A DNA stretch of 32,947 nucleotides, taken from a virus. Numbering within the stretch: position 1 is the stretch's first letter; each line of letters starts with the position of its first letter. The stretch is taken from positions 1 to 32,947 of the IMG/VR virus record IMGVR_UViG_3300043466_000439; one strand, 5' to 3'. The notes beneath the pieces are model-generated. The model saw nothing but the letters and a program-made list of their open reading frames with translations, made no database searches and was not told the origin of the DNA. Below, piece by piece: positions 15,755-22,620 of the stretch. A program made the position numbers and the translations under genes.

Positions 15755-16240
15755 TTACAAATGTAAGGAAAAACTTTCATACCACAATACAAAATCATCG
15801 AAATTTTTTGCAATATAATAAGTTCCTCCAGCTTTCTCAATCATTTCTTGGTATTGTTTCTGAGCATCTGACTGCCTATCCTTGCCATATTTCACCTCAA
15901 TCTTAACTGACCTCCCTCTGATAGTTGCTGAGATATCAGCTGTTCCTTTGGTGCCTTGTCCTGGAGTCCATTTTCCTTTGAGCTCCTTGGTATATGCAAT
16001 CTCACCAGTGCCAACTTGAATCTTTTTACCAGCTCTGTATTGTCCCTGGCTGCTAATCCTCTCAGCTTGACCTCCCATTGCATTGATCCAGAATATTATG
16101 CACTTTGTAAGACCATTTGCTGAGGTATCCTTCCAATCAGTCAGAGGAATGAATCTTGGATCCATGGATGGATACTTGCCTTTCAATGATTCAAGCTCCA
16201 GAGCTTTGAGTTTATCCTTATTTGCTTTATTCATAACCAT
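15755..16240 (-). CDS. VRR-NUC domain nuclease (161 aa)
   Basis: A single-domain VRR-NUC nuclease. ISSQGQYRAGKK (about 62-73), GTKGTADISATI (about 96-107), RSVKIEVKYGKDRQSDAQK (about 110-128) and YYIAKNFDDF are the recognised PD-(D/E)XK-like elements, with D102, E115 and K117 as likely catalytic residues. VRR-NUC proteins are structure-selective nucleases or Holliday-junction resolvases; in phages of this type they stand near the recombination genes, as here. Two starts are possible (16240 or 16234). Both overlap the 61-aa gene upstream. Confidence 0.85.
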   Translation of the reverse strand: MVMNKANKDKLKALELESLKGKYPSMDPRFIPLTDWKDTSANGLTKCIIFWINAMGGQAERISSQGQYRAGKKIQVGTGEIAYTKELKGKWTPGQGTKGTADISATIRGRSVKIEVKYGKDRQSDAQKQYQEMIEKAGGTYYIAKNFDDFVLWYESFSLHL

Positions 16241-16412
16241 TAAATTTATTAAACTCTTCCCTTGTGACTCTCTTTACATCAAACTGATTGATATTATCTG
16301 TGCAATTGACTACAAAGGAATGACCTTGCTCTTTCAATTTATCAGCAATATCAAATACAATTGACTTACTAATATCCTCTCCACAGTGAATGATAAAATA
16401 CTTTTGTTCCAT
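16227..16412 (-). CDS. Unknown small protein (61 aa)
   Basis: A 61-residue protein (MEQKYFIIHCGEDISKSI ...) with an alpha/beta pattern and no membrane segment or recognised domain. It starts 1 nt overlapping the zinc-finger-like gene upstream and overlaps the VRR-NUC gene by 8-14 nt. The packing supports a real gene; its function is unknown. Confidence 0.55.
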   Translation of the reverse strand: MEQKYFIIHCGEDISKSIVFDIADKLKEQGHSFVVNCTDNINQFDVKRVTREEFNKFNGYE

Positions 16413-16654
16413 TATATTTGATTATTATTTACAAACCATTTAGAAACCTCGTTTATTGATTCAAAGTTAATTACCTCAAATTTATTTAATTCAAAGTTGA
16501 AGTTTACTAAACTCAATGTCTTTATTGCTTTTTCAAAGTTGCATATCTTACAAACCTTAACCACTCCCAAATCTGATTTTAACTGATATTTTCTGTTTGA
16601 CTTATTGAACTCAGATAAAGGCAGGTTTCTTTTACAATTAAAACATTCTTTCAT
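16412..16654 (-). CDS. Small zinc-ribbon-like protein (80 aa)
   Basis: An 80-residue protein with two cysteine pairs, CFNCKRNLPLSEF (4-16) and VCKICNFEKA (about 34-43). This is the treble-clef/zinc-ribbon head often found in front of HNH nucleases, but no HNH histidines follow. It could be a stand-alone zinc-binding protein or the remnant of an HNH endonuclease. It lies 1 nt after the 62-aa gene. Role unknown. Confidence 0.55.
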   Translation of the reverse strand: MKECFNCKRNLPLSEFNKSNRKYQLKSDLGVVKVCKICNFEKAIKTLSLVNFNFELNKFEVINFESINEVSKWFVNNNQI

Positions 16655-16655
16655 T

Positions 16656-16844
16656 TTATTCTGATTTAAAGGTTTTGTTGTAGTATTGTTCTGATGAGTG
16701 ATAATCTGCTGTGGTTAATGAATTAATCCAAGCATTTTTTATCTGCTCCTTTTCCATTGCTTTTGCTTGTTCAAGTATCTCAATTGATACATAACCCATT
16801 TCAGCAACTACTTCTGCTAACCACTCTACTGCTGTCTGTTTCAT
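16656..16844 (-). CDS. Bacteroidetes-phage small acidic protein (62 aa)
   Basis: A 62-residue protein with the pattern MKQTAVEWL ... EQAKAMEKEQI ... EQYYNKTF, which recurs in Bacteroidetes phages and prophages, usually near replication genes. It is helical and acidic. No biochemical function is known to me. The start lies 1 nt after the primase-helicase stop, so it is expressed in the same operon. Confidence 0.65.
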   Translation of the reverse strand: MKQTAVEWLAEVVAEMGYVSIEILEQAKAMEKEQIKNAWINSLTTADYHSSEQYYNKTFKSE

Positions 16845-16845
16845 A

Positions 16846-19191
16846 TTATTTATTTTTAAAAGTTATATATCTACCTTTATTATTTCTGCCTTTCTCCATA
16901 GTCCAACCTTTGTACTTGCCATACTCTGCAATCCATTTAGAGAATTTCTGAGGATTCATTTCTTTGTATCCATTGTATTCATTCTGAAATTGGTTAAGTA
17001 ATTCTGTATTGAAATAATAAACATCAAGCAGCAAAGGATTATCAGATATAAAATCAAAAAAGTCCTTGCTTGTTGCCTGGATGAATCTCTTGGCCTCTGC
17101 ATTGATGCTGATTGTATTTGTCAATCCATTTCTTAAAAACATTTGCAAGTTCTTAATCATATAATTGTCAAATCTTGACCAGTCATCTGTTGACCATTGG
17201 TCAAATAACAATCTGCCATATTCCTTTAAAGGTGAATTTGTGGCATTAAAATACTGAAAGAATTCAATCTCATGCCTTCTCCTATCATGTGATCCACCAG
17301 CTCCAGATATAACATAATTGGTTGTGATAACAATCTTTGGTGATCTGTTGAATGGAATGAATATCTCATCCTTGTTTTTTCTGTTTACTGTGATTCCTTC
17401 AGAAACAATCATAAATAATTGCTCAAAATCAAAGTTCTTTTTGACATCATCAAATGCAAGGATCTGAGTATCAAGATTCACTCGTTGATAAACAAAGTCA
17501 GATTTGCTTGGATTGAATGACTTACCATCAATCTTAACTGTCTTTCTGAGATATCCAAGAGCTGTCAACATCAATGACTTACCACTGCCCCCATTTGGAT
17601 TATCATCAATCTCCTGGTCATTAAAAATAATTGCTTTCTGATTAGTCTTATCCTTGTATGAATGGATTAAGTATCCAAGAGTTGACTCAAGACTTGCAAT
17701 TCTTTTATGATCTCCATTGCTCACCTTGTGGACAAGATCTCTAAAATCATTATGAAAATCAACAACTAAATTAAATTCTCTGTCAATTATCTGATTCTCC
17801 CAGATATAACCATCCACATCAATATAGCTCAATAATTCAGTTGAATCCTTGGTTACTTTAATAACACCATTCTTAAAAGGAATATAACTTTCTGTCTCAG
17901 TATCTTGCAACATTTTAAGATAGATTGAATCAATCATGTTTAGATGATTCTCTGAAAATAGATAAGTTGACTTTGAGCAAAAATTCCAGACATTGATATG
18001 GCCTTTCTCAATCAGATAAGTCAAAACAAAATCTTTTATCTGATCAACTGATGAAAGCTTGACCTTATTCTCAATGACTCTGACAAATGTAGGTTTCTCA
18101 GCATTCTCTGGATAAAACTTATTGAATCCATTCTTAACCAAGAATTGAGCATATTTCAATGGCTCTATGATAACGACTTCACTATCTTTTTTTTTGACTA
18201 TTGTCCAGAATACATCATCAGAATTGGTTGCATTATCCTTGATATCATTCAGAATATCATCTGAGATATTGTGTTGCTTTTTAATCTCATCCTCATTGAC
18301 TCCATTCTTAAGCTTTAGCTTGACTCTTTCAATGGTTGATCTATCCTCAAAATACTTTGAACTGAATTGACTCTTTCGATATGCTGATTTGATTGCACTC
18401 AACATCTCATTATGAGTAAAGTCTTGACTTGTTGGATATTTTGAAGATAGATGGTGTTCAGCTACATCTTGAGATATGCCATAATCACAAAAGCAACAAG
18501 CTACATCAAAGATAAATTGATTACGACTACCATCTATAAAAGAATGCTTGAATTCAAATTTTTCAATGAGCTCTATTTTCTTAGCCTCATCATTGAGAAT
18601 ACAAACTGGAGCTCTTTCAATATACTGAAATCCTTTATCCTCTGTAATTCCTTCAAATACTTGACAGAATTCATTGTAATATATTCCAGGATCATAGCTT
18701 TCAAAACAAACTCTTGACACATCTTGATTTTTGGTATCAAAATAATCTGACTTAAAATAATCAGCATAAGCTAAGAATCTTCTCTTATGTTCTGATGCAT
18801 TTGATTTTGGTATTCTGATCACAGCCTTGAGTCCTTTTCCTCCAGGTGATGTGAATACAATCATCACATAAGGATCTAAAATCAATCTTTGTCTCTCAGC
18901 TTCCATGATGTCATCAGATGGATATCCATCAAAATCAAGAACACAAAGTCCTGAATGTTCAATCAATCCATTGGCAGTCCTTTCTGAGAATGTACCATTG
19001 AACATAATTGCATATAGTTCCTTTTTAGCTTGGTCATATTCCTTTTGACCTTTGCTCATTGTCCTAATAATCTCAATCTTTTTTTTGAGATCAGGTGTAC
19101 CATTTTGAATCCTTGCAACCACTTCAGGAATGGTCAGAGAATAGGCAGTCTCTTTGGTGTTAAATAATGATTTGAATACTGATATTTTCAT
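16846..19191 (-). CDS. VirE-N/primase-type and SF3 helicase fusion protein (781 aa)
   Basis: A two-part replication enzyme. The N-terminal part (about 40-190) is the VirE-N/BT4734-like domain with GLCVLDFDGYPSD and FTSPGGKGLKAVIRIP, related to primase-type folds. The C-terminal part is a superfamily 3 helicase: Walker A NGGSGKS (about 532-538), Walker B ILAFDDV (about 577-583) and motif C KIVITTNY (about 619-626), with a DRRRHEIEF arginine-finger region after it. It very likely primes and unwinds phage DNA. It is the first gene after the TGACA-repeat control region and probably uses the promoter at 19278-19306, with a leader of about 80 nt. Confidence 0.85.
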   Translation of the reverse strand: MKISVFKSLFNTKETAYSLTIPEVVARIQNGTPDLKKKIEIIRTMSKGQKEYDQAKKELYAIMFNGTFSERTANGLIEHSGLCVLDFDGYPSDDIMEAERQRLILDPYVMIVFTSPGGKGLKAVIRIPKSNASEHKRRFLAYADYFKSDYFDTKNQDVSRVCFESYDPGIYYNEFCQVFEGITEDKGFQYIERAPVCILNDEAKKIELIEKFEFKHSFIDGSRNQFIFDVACCFCDYGISQDVAEHHLSSKYPTSQDFTHNEMLSAIKSAYRKSQFSSKYFEDRSTIERVKLKLKNGVNEDEIKKQHNISDDILNDIKDNATNSDDVFWTIVKKKDSEVVIIEPLKYAQFLVKNGFNKFYPENAEKPTFVRVIENKVKLSSVDQIKDFVLTYLIEKGHINVWNFCSKSTYLFSENHLNMIDSIYLKMLQDTETESYIPFKNGVIKVTKDSTELLSYIDVDGYIWENQIIDREFNLVVDFHNDFRDLVHKVSNGDHKRIASLESTLGYLIHSYKDKTNQKAIIFNDQEIDDNPNGGSGKSLMLTALGYLRKTVKIDGKSFNPSKSDFVYQRVNLDTQILAFDDVKKNFDFEQLFMIVSEGITVNRKNKDEIFIPFNRSPKIVITTNYVISGAGGSHDRRRHEIEFFQYFNATNSPLKEYGRLLFDQWSTDDWSRFDNYMIKNLQMFLRNGLTNTISINAEAKRFIQATSKDFFDFISDNPLLLDVYYFNTELLNQFQNEYNGYKEMNPQKFSKWIAEYGKYKGWTMEKGRNNKGRYITFKNK

Positions 19192-19203
19192 ACAACTGTT
19201 TTA

Positions 19204-19241
19204 TGACACTGATTAAAAATAGGGGGAAAGGTACAGTGTCA
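19204..19241. promoter_or_regulatory. 8-bp inverted repeat in the primase leader
   Basis: TGACACTG (19204-19211) and CAGTGTCA (19234-19241) are perfect inverted copies separated by 22 nt. They contain the same TGACA core as the cluster upstream. They could be an operator for a dimeric protein or form a hairpin in the leader mRNA. Confidence 0.5.
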
Positions 19242-19277
19242 AACCTTTTACTGGGCAGCTAACCGCAAACCCCTCTG

Positions 19278-19306
19278 CAAATATAAACATTTTTTTAATT
19301 ATCAAA
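19278..19306 (-). promoter_or_regulatory. Flavobacterial-type promoter for the primase-helicase gene
   Basis: On the minus strand, a TTTG box (19303-19306), 17 nt, then TATATTTG (19278-19285). This matches the described flavobacterial consensus TTG-N17-23-TAnnTTTG. The start of transcription would be near 19273, leaving a leader of about 80 nt before the ATG at 19191. TGACA repeats begin directly upstream. Confidence 0.65.
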
Positions 19307-19309
19307 ATC

Positions 19310-19402
19310 CATGACAATGTTTATCTATCATGACAAGTTTTTTAATGGCTTGTCATGGCTATAAATCAAGCTGGTATTGAGTTTCAACAAAATCATGACA
19401 AG
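19310..19402. repeat. CATGACAAG repeat cluster, candidate replication origin or operator
   Basis: CATGACAA at 19310-19317, CATGACAAG at 19329-19337, its inverted copy CTTGTCATG at 19349-19357, and CATGACAAG again at 19394-19402. The middle pair is a perfect 9-bp inverted repeat with an 11-nt spacer. Further TGACA-core copies lie on both sides (19204, 19237, 19479, 19535). The block lies between the DnaA-like gene and the primase promoter, as expected of an initiator-binding origin or a control site. It also explains the longest gene-free gap in the window (19192-19392). Confidence 0.6.
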
Positions 19403-19860
19403 ATGACGAGCATTTTTTCTACCCCCCCCAGAAAAAAATAAAAAAATATAGGAACGCACAATAAGAGACTTGTCGTGTTGTCATACCAACCATCTGTAAT
19501 TCTCTCCTTAATCATCCTCAATTGAGTTGTGTTATGACAGTTCATAACATCATCAAAGATTGAATCCTTTTGCACCTTAACAGATGGCTTAAATATTTCA
19601 TCAAATTGCTTGATATAGTTCATGTAGATTTTATCCTTGCCATAATAAGCATCATGAACTTTAAGAGCATTGATGATGGTTGCATGGTTTCTGTTGAATA
19701 ATCTGCCAATCTTAGCAAGATGCCATCCTTCCTCTCTGAGTAAAGAATAAAAATAAGCTCTGTGGTACACCTTATCTCTATCTCTTGATTTCGATGTAAG
19801 GTCATATTCTTGGATTATTTGTTTAATTCTCTCTTCCACTGTACAATTGTCTGGACTCAT
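19393..19860 (-). CDS. DnaA domain-IV-like DNA-binding protein (155 aa)
   Basis: Residues about 30-70 (VYHRAYFYSLLREEGWHLAKIGRLFNRNHATIINALK in pieces) match the C-terminal DnaA domain that binds DnaA boxes; the AAA+ ATPase part is absent. The start is fixed at the ATG 19860 by a strong AAAGGAG Shine-Dalgarno 6 nt upstream, unusual in this genome. An in-frame GTG further up is less likely. It probably binds the repeats just downstream of its own gene as replication initiator or regulator. The last 30 residues are oddly hydrophobic (LLLCVPIFFYFFLGG) and are coded by runs of T7, T7 and G8, so the true end may differ if a slip or sequencing error is present. Confidence 0.7.
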   Translation of the reverse strand: MSPDNCTVEERIKQIIQEYDLTSKSRDRDKVYHRAYFYSLLREEGWHLAKIGRLFNRNHATIINALKVHDAYYGKDKIYMNYIKQFDEIFKPSVKVQKDSIFDDVMNCHNTTQLRMIKERITDGWYDNTTSLLLCVPIFFYFFLGGVEKMLVILS

Positions 19861-20086
19861 CTTGAACTCCTTTAAATAATTCACTATTAGTTTTAATCAT
19901 TCCAGTTGCTTTCATAAAGTCAACCTCTACTTTTGCACTGCTTATTATGACATTGCCTATCTGAGCAACAGCCTCAGCCTTGTCCAGTTCTTTTTGTAGC
20001 TCCTCAGCTGTGAGCTCATCATTGTCTAATCTCTCTAATGCTGCAAAGAGATGATCTCTAAGATCATTGATTTTGTTTCTTGCCAT
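19823..20086 (-). CDS. Conserved Bacteroidetes-phage protein (87 aa)
   Basis: An 87-residue helical, acidic protein opening MARNKINDLRDHLFAALERL and carrying IISSAKVEVDFMKATG at about 48-63. This pattern recurs in phages of Bacteroidetes next to replication initiator genes; its function is not known. It overlaps the HNH gene end by 23 nt and the DnaA-like gene by 38 nt. The Shine-Dalgarno of the DnaA-like gene lies inside it. Confidence 0.7.
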   Translation of the reverse strand: MARNKINDLRDHLFAALERLDNDELTAEELQKELDKAEAVAQIGNVIISSAKVEVDFMKATGMIKTNSELFKGVQDESRQLYSGREN

Positions 20087-20669
20087 TGATTTTCTTTTTT
20101 AGTTTTGAGTTTAATTTAATTATTTGTTGTACTTCTTCTGGATATCTTCTAATTGTGTTTCTATCTATATTTTCGGTTAATGTTATCAATTCAAGATTAT
20201 TTAATTCACAATTCATCCTGTTCTTATCTCTGAACACCACAATAGATCCTTTTGGAATTTCACCATTTACATCCATCCAAATTTTTTGATGATATAAAAT
20301 CCAGTTACCATCTGAAATTTTGTAATATAAATATCCATCTGATCTCAGCAATACAGTTCCATCAGGCTTCCAGTTGTGAGGTCTATGCCCAGGCTCCCAC
20401 ATTGTGCCTTTGACTTTTTGATAAACATCATCAGACATTTTCTTGCCTTTGTTGTGAGGTGTATGCCCTTTGGTGAATCTGCTTTTTTTACCTGCCTCAA
20501 TTAGATTGTGCCTTCCAGAATGTTCTGACATTTTGAATTCATCTGACTTTCTTATTCCCATATTGAAAGCTCTGTTGGCAACTTGATAATAAGTCAAGCC
20601 AAGTTCATCAGCAAGATTTTGAGTCCTCTCCTTTGGAAATCTCTCTCTTATTATTTCGTTGATATTCAT
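20064..20669 (-). CDS. HNH homing endonuclease (201 aa)
   Basis: A free-standing HNH endonuclease. The N-terminus (start taken at MNINEIIRERFPKE) carries an HTH-like part, NLADELGLTYYQVANRAFNMGI (about 18-39). The middle has basic 'NKGKK' and WEPGHRPHNWKPDG segments, and the nuclease core is ILYHQKIWMDVNGEIPKGSIVVFRDKNRMNCELNNLEL in pieces (about 126-163). The first histidine in YHQKIW, the central asparagines and DKNRMNCELNNL fit the family. Such genes are selfish and move between phages. The reading frame extends upstream, but that part lies in the frame of a small 54-aa gene, so the shorter start is preferred. Confidence 0.8.
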   Translation of the reverse strand: MNINEIIRERFPKERTQNLADELGLTYYQVANRAFNMGIRKSDEFKMSEHSGRHNLIEAGKKSRFTKGHTPHNKGKKMSDDVYQKVKGTMWEPGHRPHNWKPDGTVLLRSDGYLYYKISDGNWILYHQKIWMDVNGEIPKGSIVVFRDKNRMNCELNNLELITLTENIDRNTIRRYPEEVQQIIKLNSKLKKKINGKKQNQ

Positions 20670-20772
20670 AAAACGCATCAATTGTTGTTGGTAAATCATT
20701 CTCAATAGCCATTCTGCTATACTCCCAAGCCTCTTCAATCCATGACTTTGGTTTCTCTTCAGTCTCTTTCAT
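20608..20772 (-). CDS. Small protein (54 aa) overlapping the HNH gene
   Basis: A 54-codon gene beginning MKETEEKPKSWIEEAWEYSR and continuing NDLPTTIDAFYEYQRNN, acidic and helical. Its ATG overlaps the stop of the 58-aa gene (ATGA), which supports translation. The 3' end overlaps the HNH start by 62 nt and turns basic there (KREISKGEDSKSC), so its original C-terminus may have been replaced when the HNH gene arrived. Function unknown. Confidence 0.5.
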   Translation of the reverse strand: MKETEEKPKSWIEEAWEYSRMAIENDLPTTIDAFYEYQRNNKREISKGEDSKSC

Positions 20773-20945
20773 AGCTCCTCGACTTTATATCCATTATCAA
20801 TAAACCATTGTGGAGTATCTGGAAGATCATCAGGATACTTATCATCTTGTAGGCGTCCATTCTCATCAAGGTAGCAATTCCACCAGAAGCCTCCTTCAGG
20901 CTCAACTGAATCCTCTAACCAAACTCTATATCTTCTTTCTTTCAT
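20769..20945 (-). CDS. Small acidic protein (58 aa)
   Basis: A 58-codon gene: MKERRYRVWLEDSVEPEGGF, then WWNCYLDENGRLQDDKYPDD and ending in a KVEEL tail. It is strongly acidic, Trp/Tyr-rich and compact, like small phage host-takeover proteins, but no family is recognised. It starts 12 nt after the 71-aa gene and overlaps the 54-aa gene by 4 nt. Confidence 0.55.
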   Translation of the reverse strand: MKERRYRVWLEDSVEPEGGFWWNCYLDENGRLQDDKYPDDLPDTPQWFIDNGYKVEEL

Positions 20946-20957
20946 ATCTTCTCAACT

Positions 20958-21173
20958 TTAATTATTAACTCTGGCCACATATCCATCCTCCTGATTGCAT
21001 CCTCTGGACTGTTGGCTTGAACTGTTCTCTCTTGGATTATCCATTTGACATCCTTGACTTTGTAAGTTACTCTGAAATTCTTCATCTCTTTTTGCTTTTA
21101 AATAGTTATTATATAATTCAATGTTGAATCTGCCTGACCTCTGCCACCAGTATTCGTAGTGTGCTGTGCTCAT
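20958..21173 (-). CDS. Unknown small protein (71 aa)
   Basis: A 71-residue protein (MSTAHYEYWWQRSGRFNIEL ...) with an aromatic N-terminus, a helical YNNYLKAKRDEEF part and a Gln/Ser/Asn-rich tail with two cysteines. No domain is recognised. It overlaps the 63-aa gene upstream by ATGA. It belongs to the small-gene early cluster. Confidence 0.55.
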   Translation of the reverse strand: MSTAHYEYWWQRSGRFNIELYNNYLKAKRDEEFQSNLQSQGCQMDNPRENSSSQQSRGCNQEDGYVARVNN

Positions 21174-21361
21174 TGGAATTTCTTTTTATAGTTTTGCAAT
21201 CTTCCAATGGCTCTTGCATAGGTATCAATCTTGTCCTCATACTTATCAGCAAGCTCAAAGAGATAGCCTCTTCTAAGCTCAGGAATAAGTCTCTGATTCA
21301 ACTTCATTTTATATTGAAATGAGTAAATCATGTCATCAATTTTTTCAATTTTACTTTCCAT
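21170..21361 (-). CDS. Small coiled-coil protein (63 aa)
   Basis: A 63-residue basic, almost wholly helical protein: MESKIEKIDDMIYSFQYKMK, then RGYLFELADKYEDKIDTYAR and a KKKFQ end. The heptad-like pattern suggests a coiled coil. It overlaps the 71-aa gene by ATGA and the tiny 24-aa frame at its 5' end. Function unknown. Confidence 0.55.
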   Translation of the reverse strand: MESKIEKIDDMIYSFQYKMKLNQRLIPELRRGYLFELADKYEDKIDTYARAIGRLQNYKKKFQ

Positions 21362-21425
21362 TGCTGATGATTTTAAGGGTTGCCACTACTGAATAAAGTA
21401 GTAATAAATAAACGAATGTTGCCAT
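21351..21425 (-). CDS. Possible 24-aa membrane peptide
   Basis: A short frame coding MATFVYLLLLYSVVATLKII plus four residues, i.e. a single hydrophobic span with a basic end. It overlaps the start of the 63-aa gene by 11 nt, as many neighbours here do. A TAAATTTG box (21449-21456, minus) lies 23 nt upstream, without a matching upstream TTG box. Too short to be sure. Confidence 0.3.
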   Translation of the reverse strand: MATFVYLLLLYSVVATLKIISNGK

Positions 21426-21515
21426 AATTATTGTTTTTAAATGTTCATCAAATTTAATAACTATTTTCACTTATAAAATAATTTTAACAAATTTTAACAC
21501 AATAGAGACAAGAAA
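21426..21515 (-). promoter_or_regulatory. Probable promoter region of the early small-gene cluster
   Basis: A very AT-rich stretch with no gene, between the late-operon terminator and the early genes. It holds a TAnnTTTG-type box (TAAATTTG, 21449-21456) but no TTG/TTTG at 17-23 nt upstream. Its position after a terminator and before a co-directional gene cluster makes a promoter likely, though not fixed. Confidence 0.35.
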
Positions 21516-21537
21516 AGCCACTCAAATTTGAATGGCT
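21516..21537 (-). terminator. Rho-independent terminator of the late (head-lysis) operon
   Basis: On the minus strand the sequence AGCCATTCAAATTTGAGTGGCT folds end to end (A-U, G-C, C-G, C-G, A-U, U-G, then UCA/UGA) and is followed by TTTTCTTGT. It lies 45 nt after the stop of the 93-aa gene and separates late from early genes. Confidence 0.75.
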
Positions 21538-21582
21538 CCTCCTGATTAACTTAAAATCTATAATTATGCGTTGTAAAGATAC

Positions 21583-21864
21583 TTATTTTTTGAATCTCTT
21601 TACTAAAAATTTGGCTATTTTTCCAACGATCCCAGATTGTTCATTGACATCAACCTTAACCTCTCCTTTATCAATTGATACATCAACTTTATCAGAATCA
21701 ATTTTTAGACTTTTACCCTCATCATCTTTATGAAAGTCAACATCAACCTTTGGTGTATCAACTTTAATGTCTGTAACGCCATCTTTTCGCGTTATTTTAA
21801 CATCCACATTCTTTGTGTCAATGTTAATGTTCAAATTCTTTTTTGGTCTCCCTGGCTTTTTCAT
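21583..21864 (-). CDS. AT-hook-like protein with VDV repeats (93 aa)
   Basis: A 93-residue protein that opens MKKPGRPKKN, containing the GRP core of an AT-hook flanked by lysines. Then comes a set of short alternating strands, each with a Val-Asp pair (NVDVKI, IKVDTPKVDVDF, KVDVSID, VKVDVNE), about residues 18-76. It ends in an amphipathic basic helix (GIVGKIAKFLVKRFKK). It overlaps the endolysin by 4 nt and is the last gene before the terminator. I know no family for it. It may bind DNA or membranes late in infection; both ideas come only from composition. Confidence 0.65.
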   Translation of the reverse strand: MKKPGRPKKNLNINIDTKNVDVKITRKDGVTDIKVDTPKVDVDFHKDDEGKSLKIDSDKVDVSIDKGEVKVDVNEQSGIVGKIAKFLVKRFKK

Positions 21865-22379
21865 ACTTCATTATTTGTTATTATTCCTTTTGGCTCAAGT
21901 TTAATGACTCTCACATTGGATGGTTGTGCAATCTTCCATGCTGTCCTCCTTGCTTGACTCAGTCTTGATTTTAATATCCTTGCAACATTCACTGAATTGT
22001 TCTGGTTGCCACCTAATACATGGTAGTGAGTATCATCCTCACCAATATAGATCCCAACATGACCGCCTCTGTTTCTTTTGAATGTCAATACATCTCCAAG
22101 CATTGGTCTTTCGGCTTGTGTTCCATATTTATTCCAGTTCAATGCCCAAAGAGGATTCTTAACAACTTGTAATCCTTGAGCATGGCAACAATAAGCAATG
22201 AATAAACCACACCATGGAATCTCATCATTGATGTATGTTCTTTCAAGTCCAATTGCTTTTGCCCAGGATAGAATGGTTGGATTGTGTTTTGATCCAATAA
22301 TCTCCTGAACACCGATGTGCTTAATAGCTTCAACCAATATCTTAGGAGCTTTCTCTTTATTTAACCAAGTGTAAGTCAT
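21861..22379 (-). CDS. Endolysin, TIGR02594-type cell wall hydrolase (172 aa)
   Basis: A 172-residue peptidoglycan hydrolase of the TIGR02594 type (NlpC/P60/CHAP-like): SKHNPTILSWAKAIG (30-44), IPWCGLFIAYCC with the likely nucleophile C57, PMLGDVLTFKRNRGGHVGIYIGE (in pieces, 92-114) with H107, and HVLGGNQNNSV (120-130). It has no signal peptide, so release depends on the membrane proteins upstream, with which it overlaps (23 nt with the 87-aa gene). Its role is degradation of the host wall at lysis. A second, more CG-rich homologue lies at 1-368. Confidence 0.85.
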   Translation of the reverse strand: MTYTWLNKEKAPKILVEAIKHIGVQEIIGSKHNPTILSWAKAIGLERTYINDEIPWCGLFIAYCCHAQGLQVVKNPLWALNWNKYGTQAERPMLGDVLTFKRNRGGHVGIYIGEDDTHYHVLGGNQNNSVNVARILKSRLSQARRTAWKIAQPSNVRVIKLEPKGIITNNEV

Positions 22380-22620
22380 TCGAGTCTTTCTGAATGTAAA
22401 TGTACTTAATTTTCCTTTTGATTGATAATAAGCTATCTACATCATGTTTAAGAGCTTCAACTTTAAGCTCATTCTCATGCTCAAGATCATGGAGATATTT
22501 CTCAGCCTCAATGACAACTGAATCTTTTTCAGGTGTTTTATATTCATGCACTGGCATTGGTGTGAATATGGCAAACAAAGAGCTAACTATTGTAGCCACT
22601 AAAAGAATTTTATTCTCCAT
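22357..22620 (-). CDS. Lysis-cassette membrane/coiled-coil protein (87 aa)
   Basis: An 87-residue protein with one N-terminal hydrophobic segment (ILLVATIVSSLFAIFT, about 5-20, signal-anchor or signal peptide), followed by a long charged helix (VVIEAEKYLHDLEHENELKVEALKHDVDSLL) that reads as a coiled coil. This form, between a second small membrane protein and the endolysin, resembles an inner-membrane spanin or an antiholin. No lipobox cysteine is present, so an outer-membrane spanin is unlikely. Overlaps 11 nt with the 80-aa gene. Confidence 0.6.
   Translation of the reverse strand: MENKILLVATIVSSLFAIFTPMPVHEYKTPEKDSVVIEAEKYLHDLEHENELKVEALKHDVDSLLSIKRKIKYIYIQKDSNDLHLVK

Noticed and set aside
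19203-19540. CRISPR-like array from the repeated CATGACAAG units
   Set aside because: Units are short, on both strands, unevenly spaced, and there is no cas gene; an origin or operator fits better.
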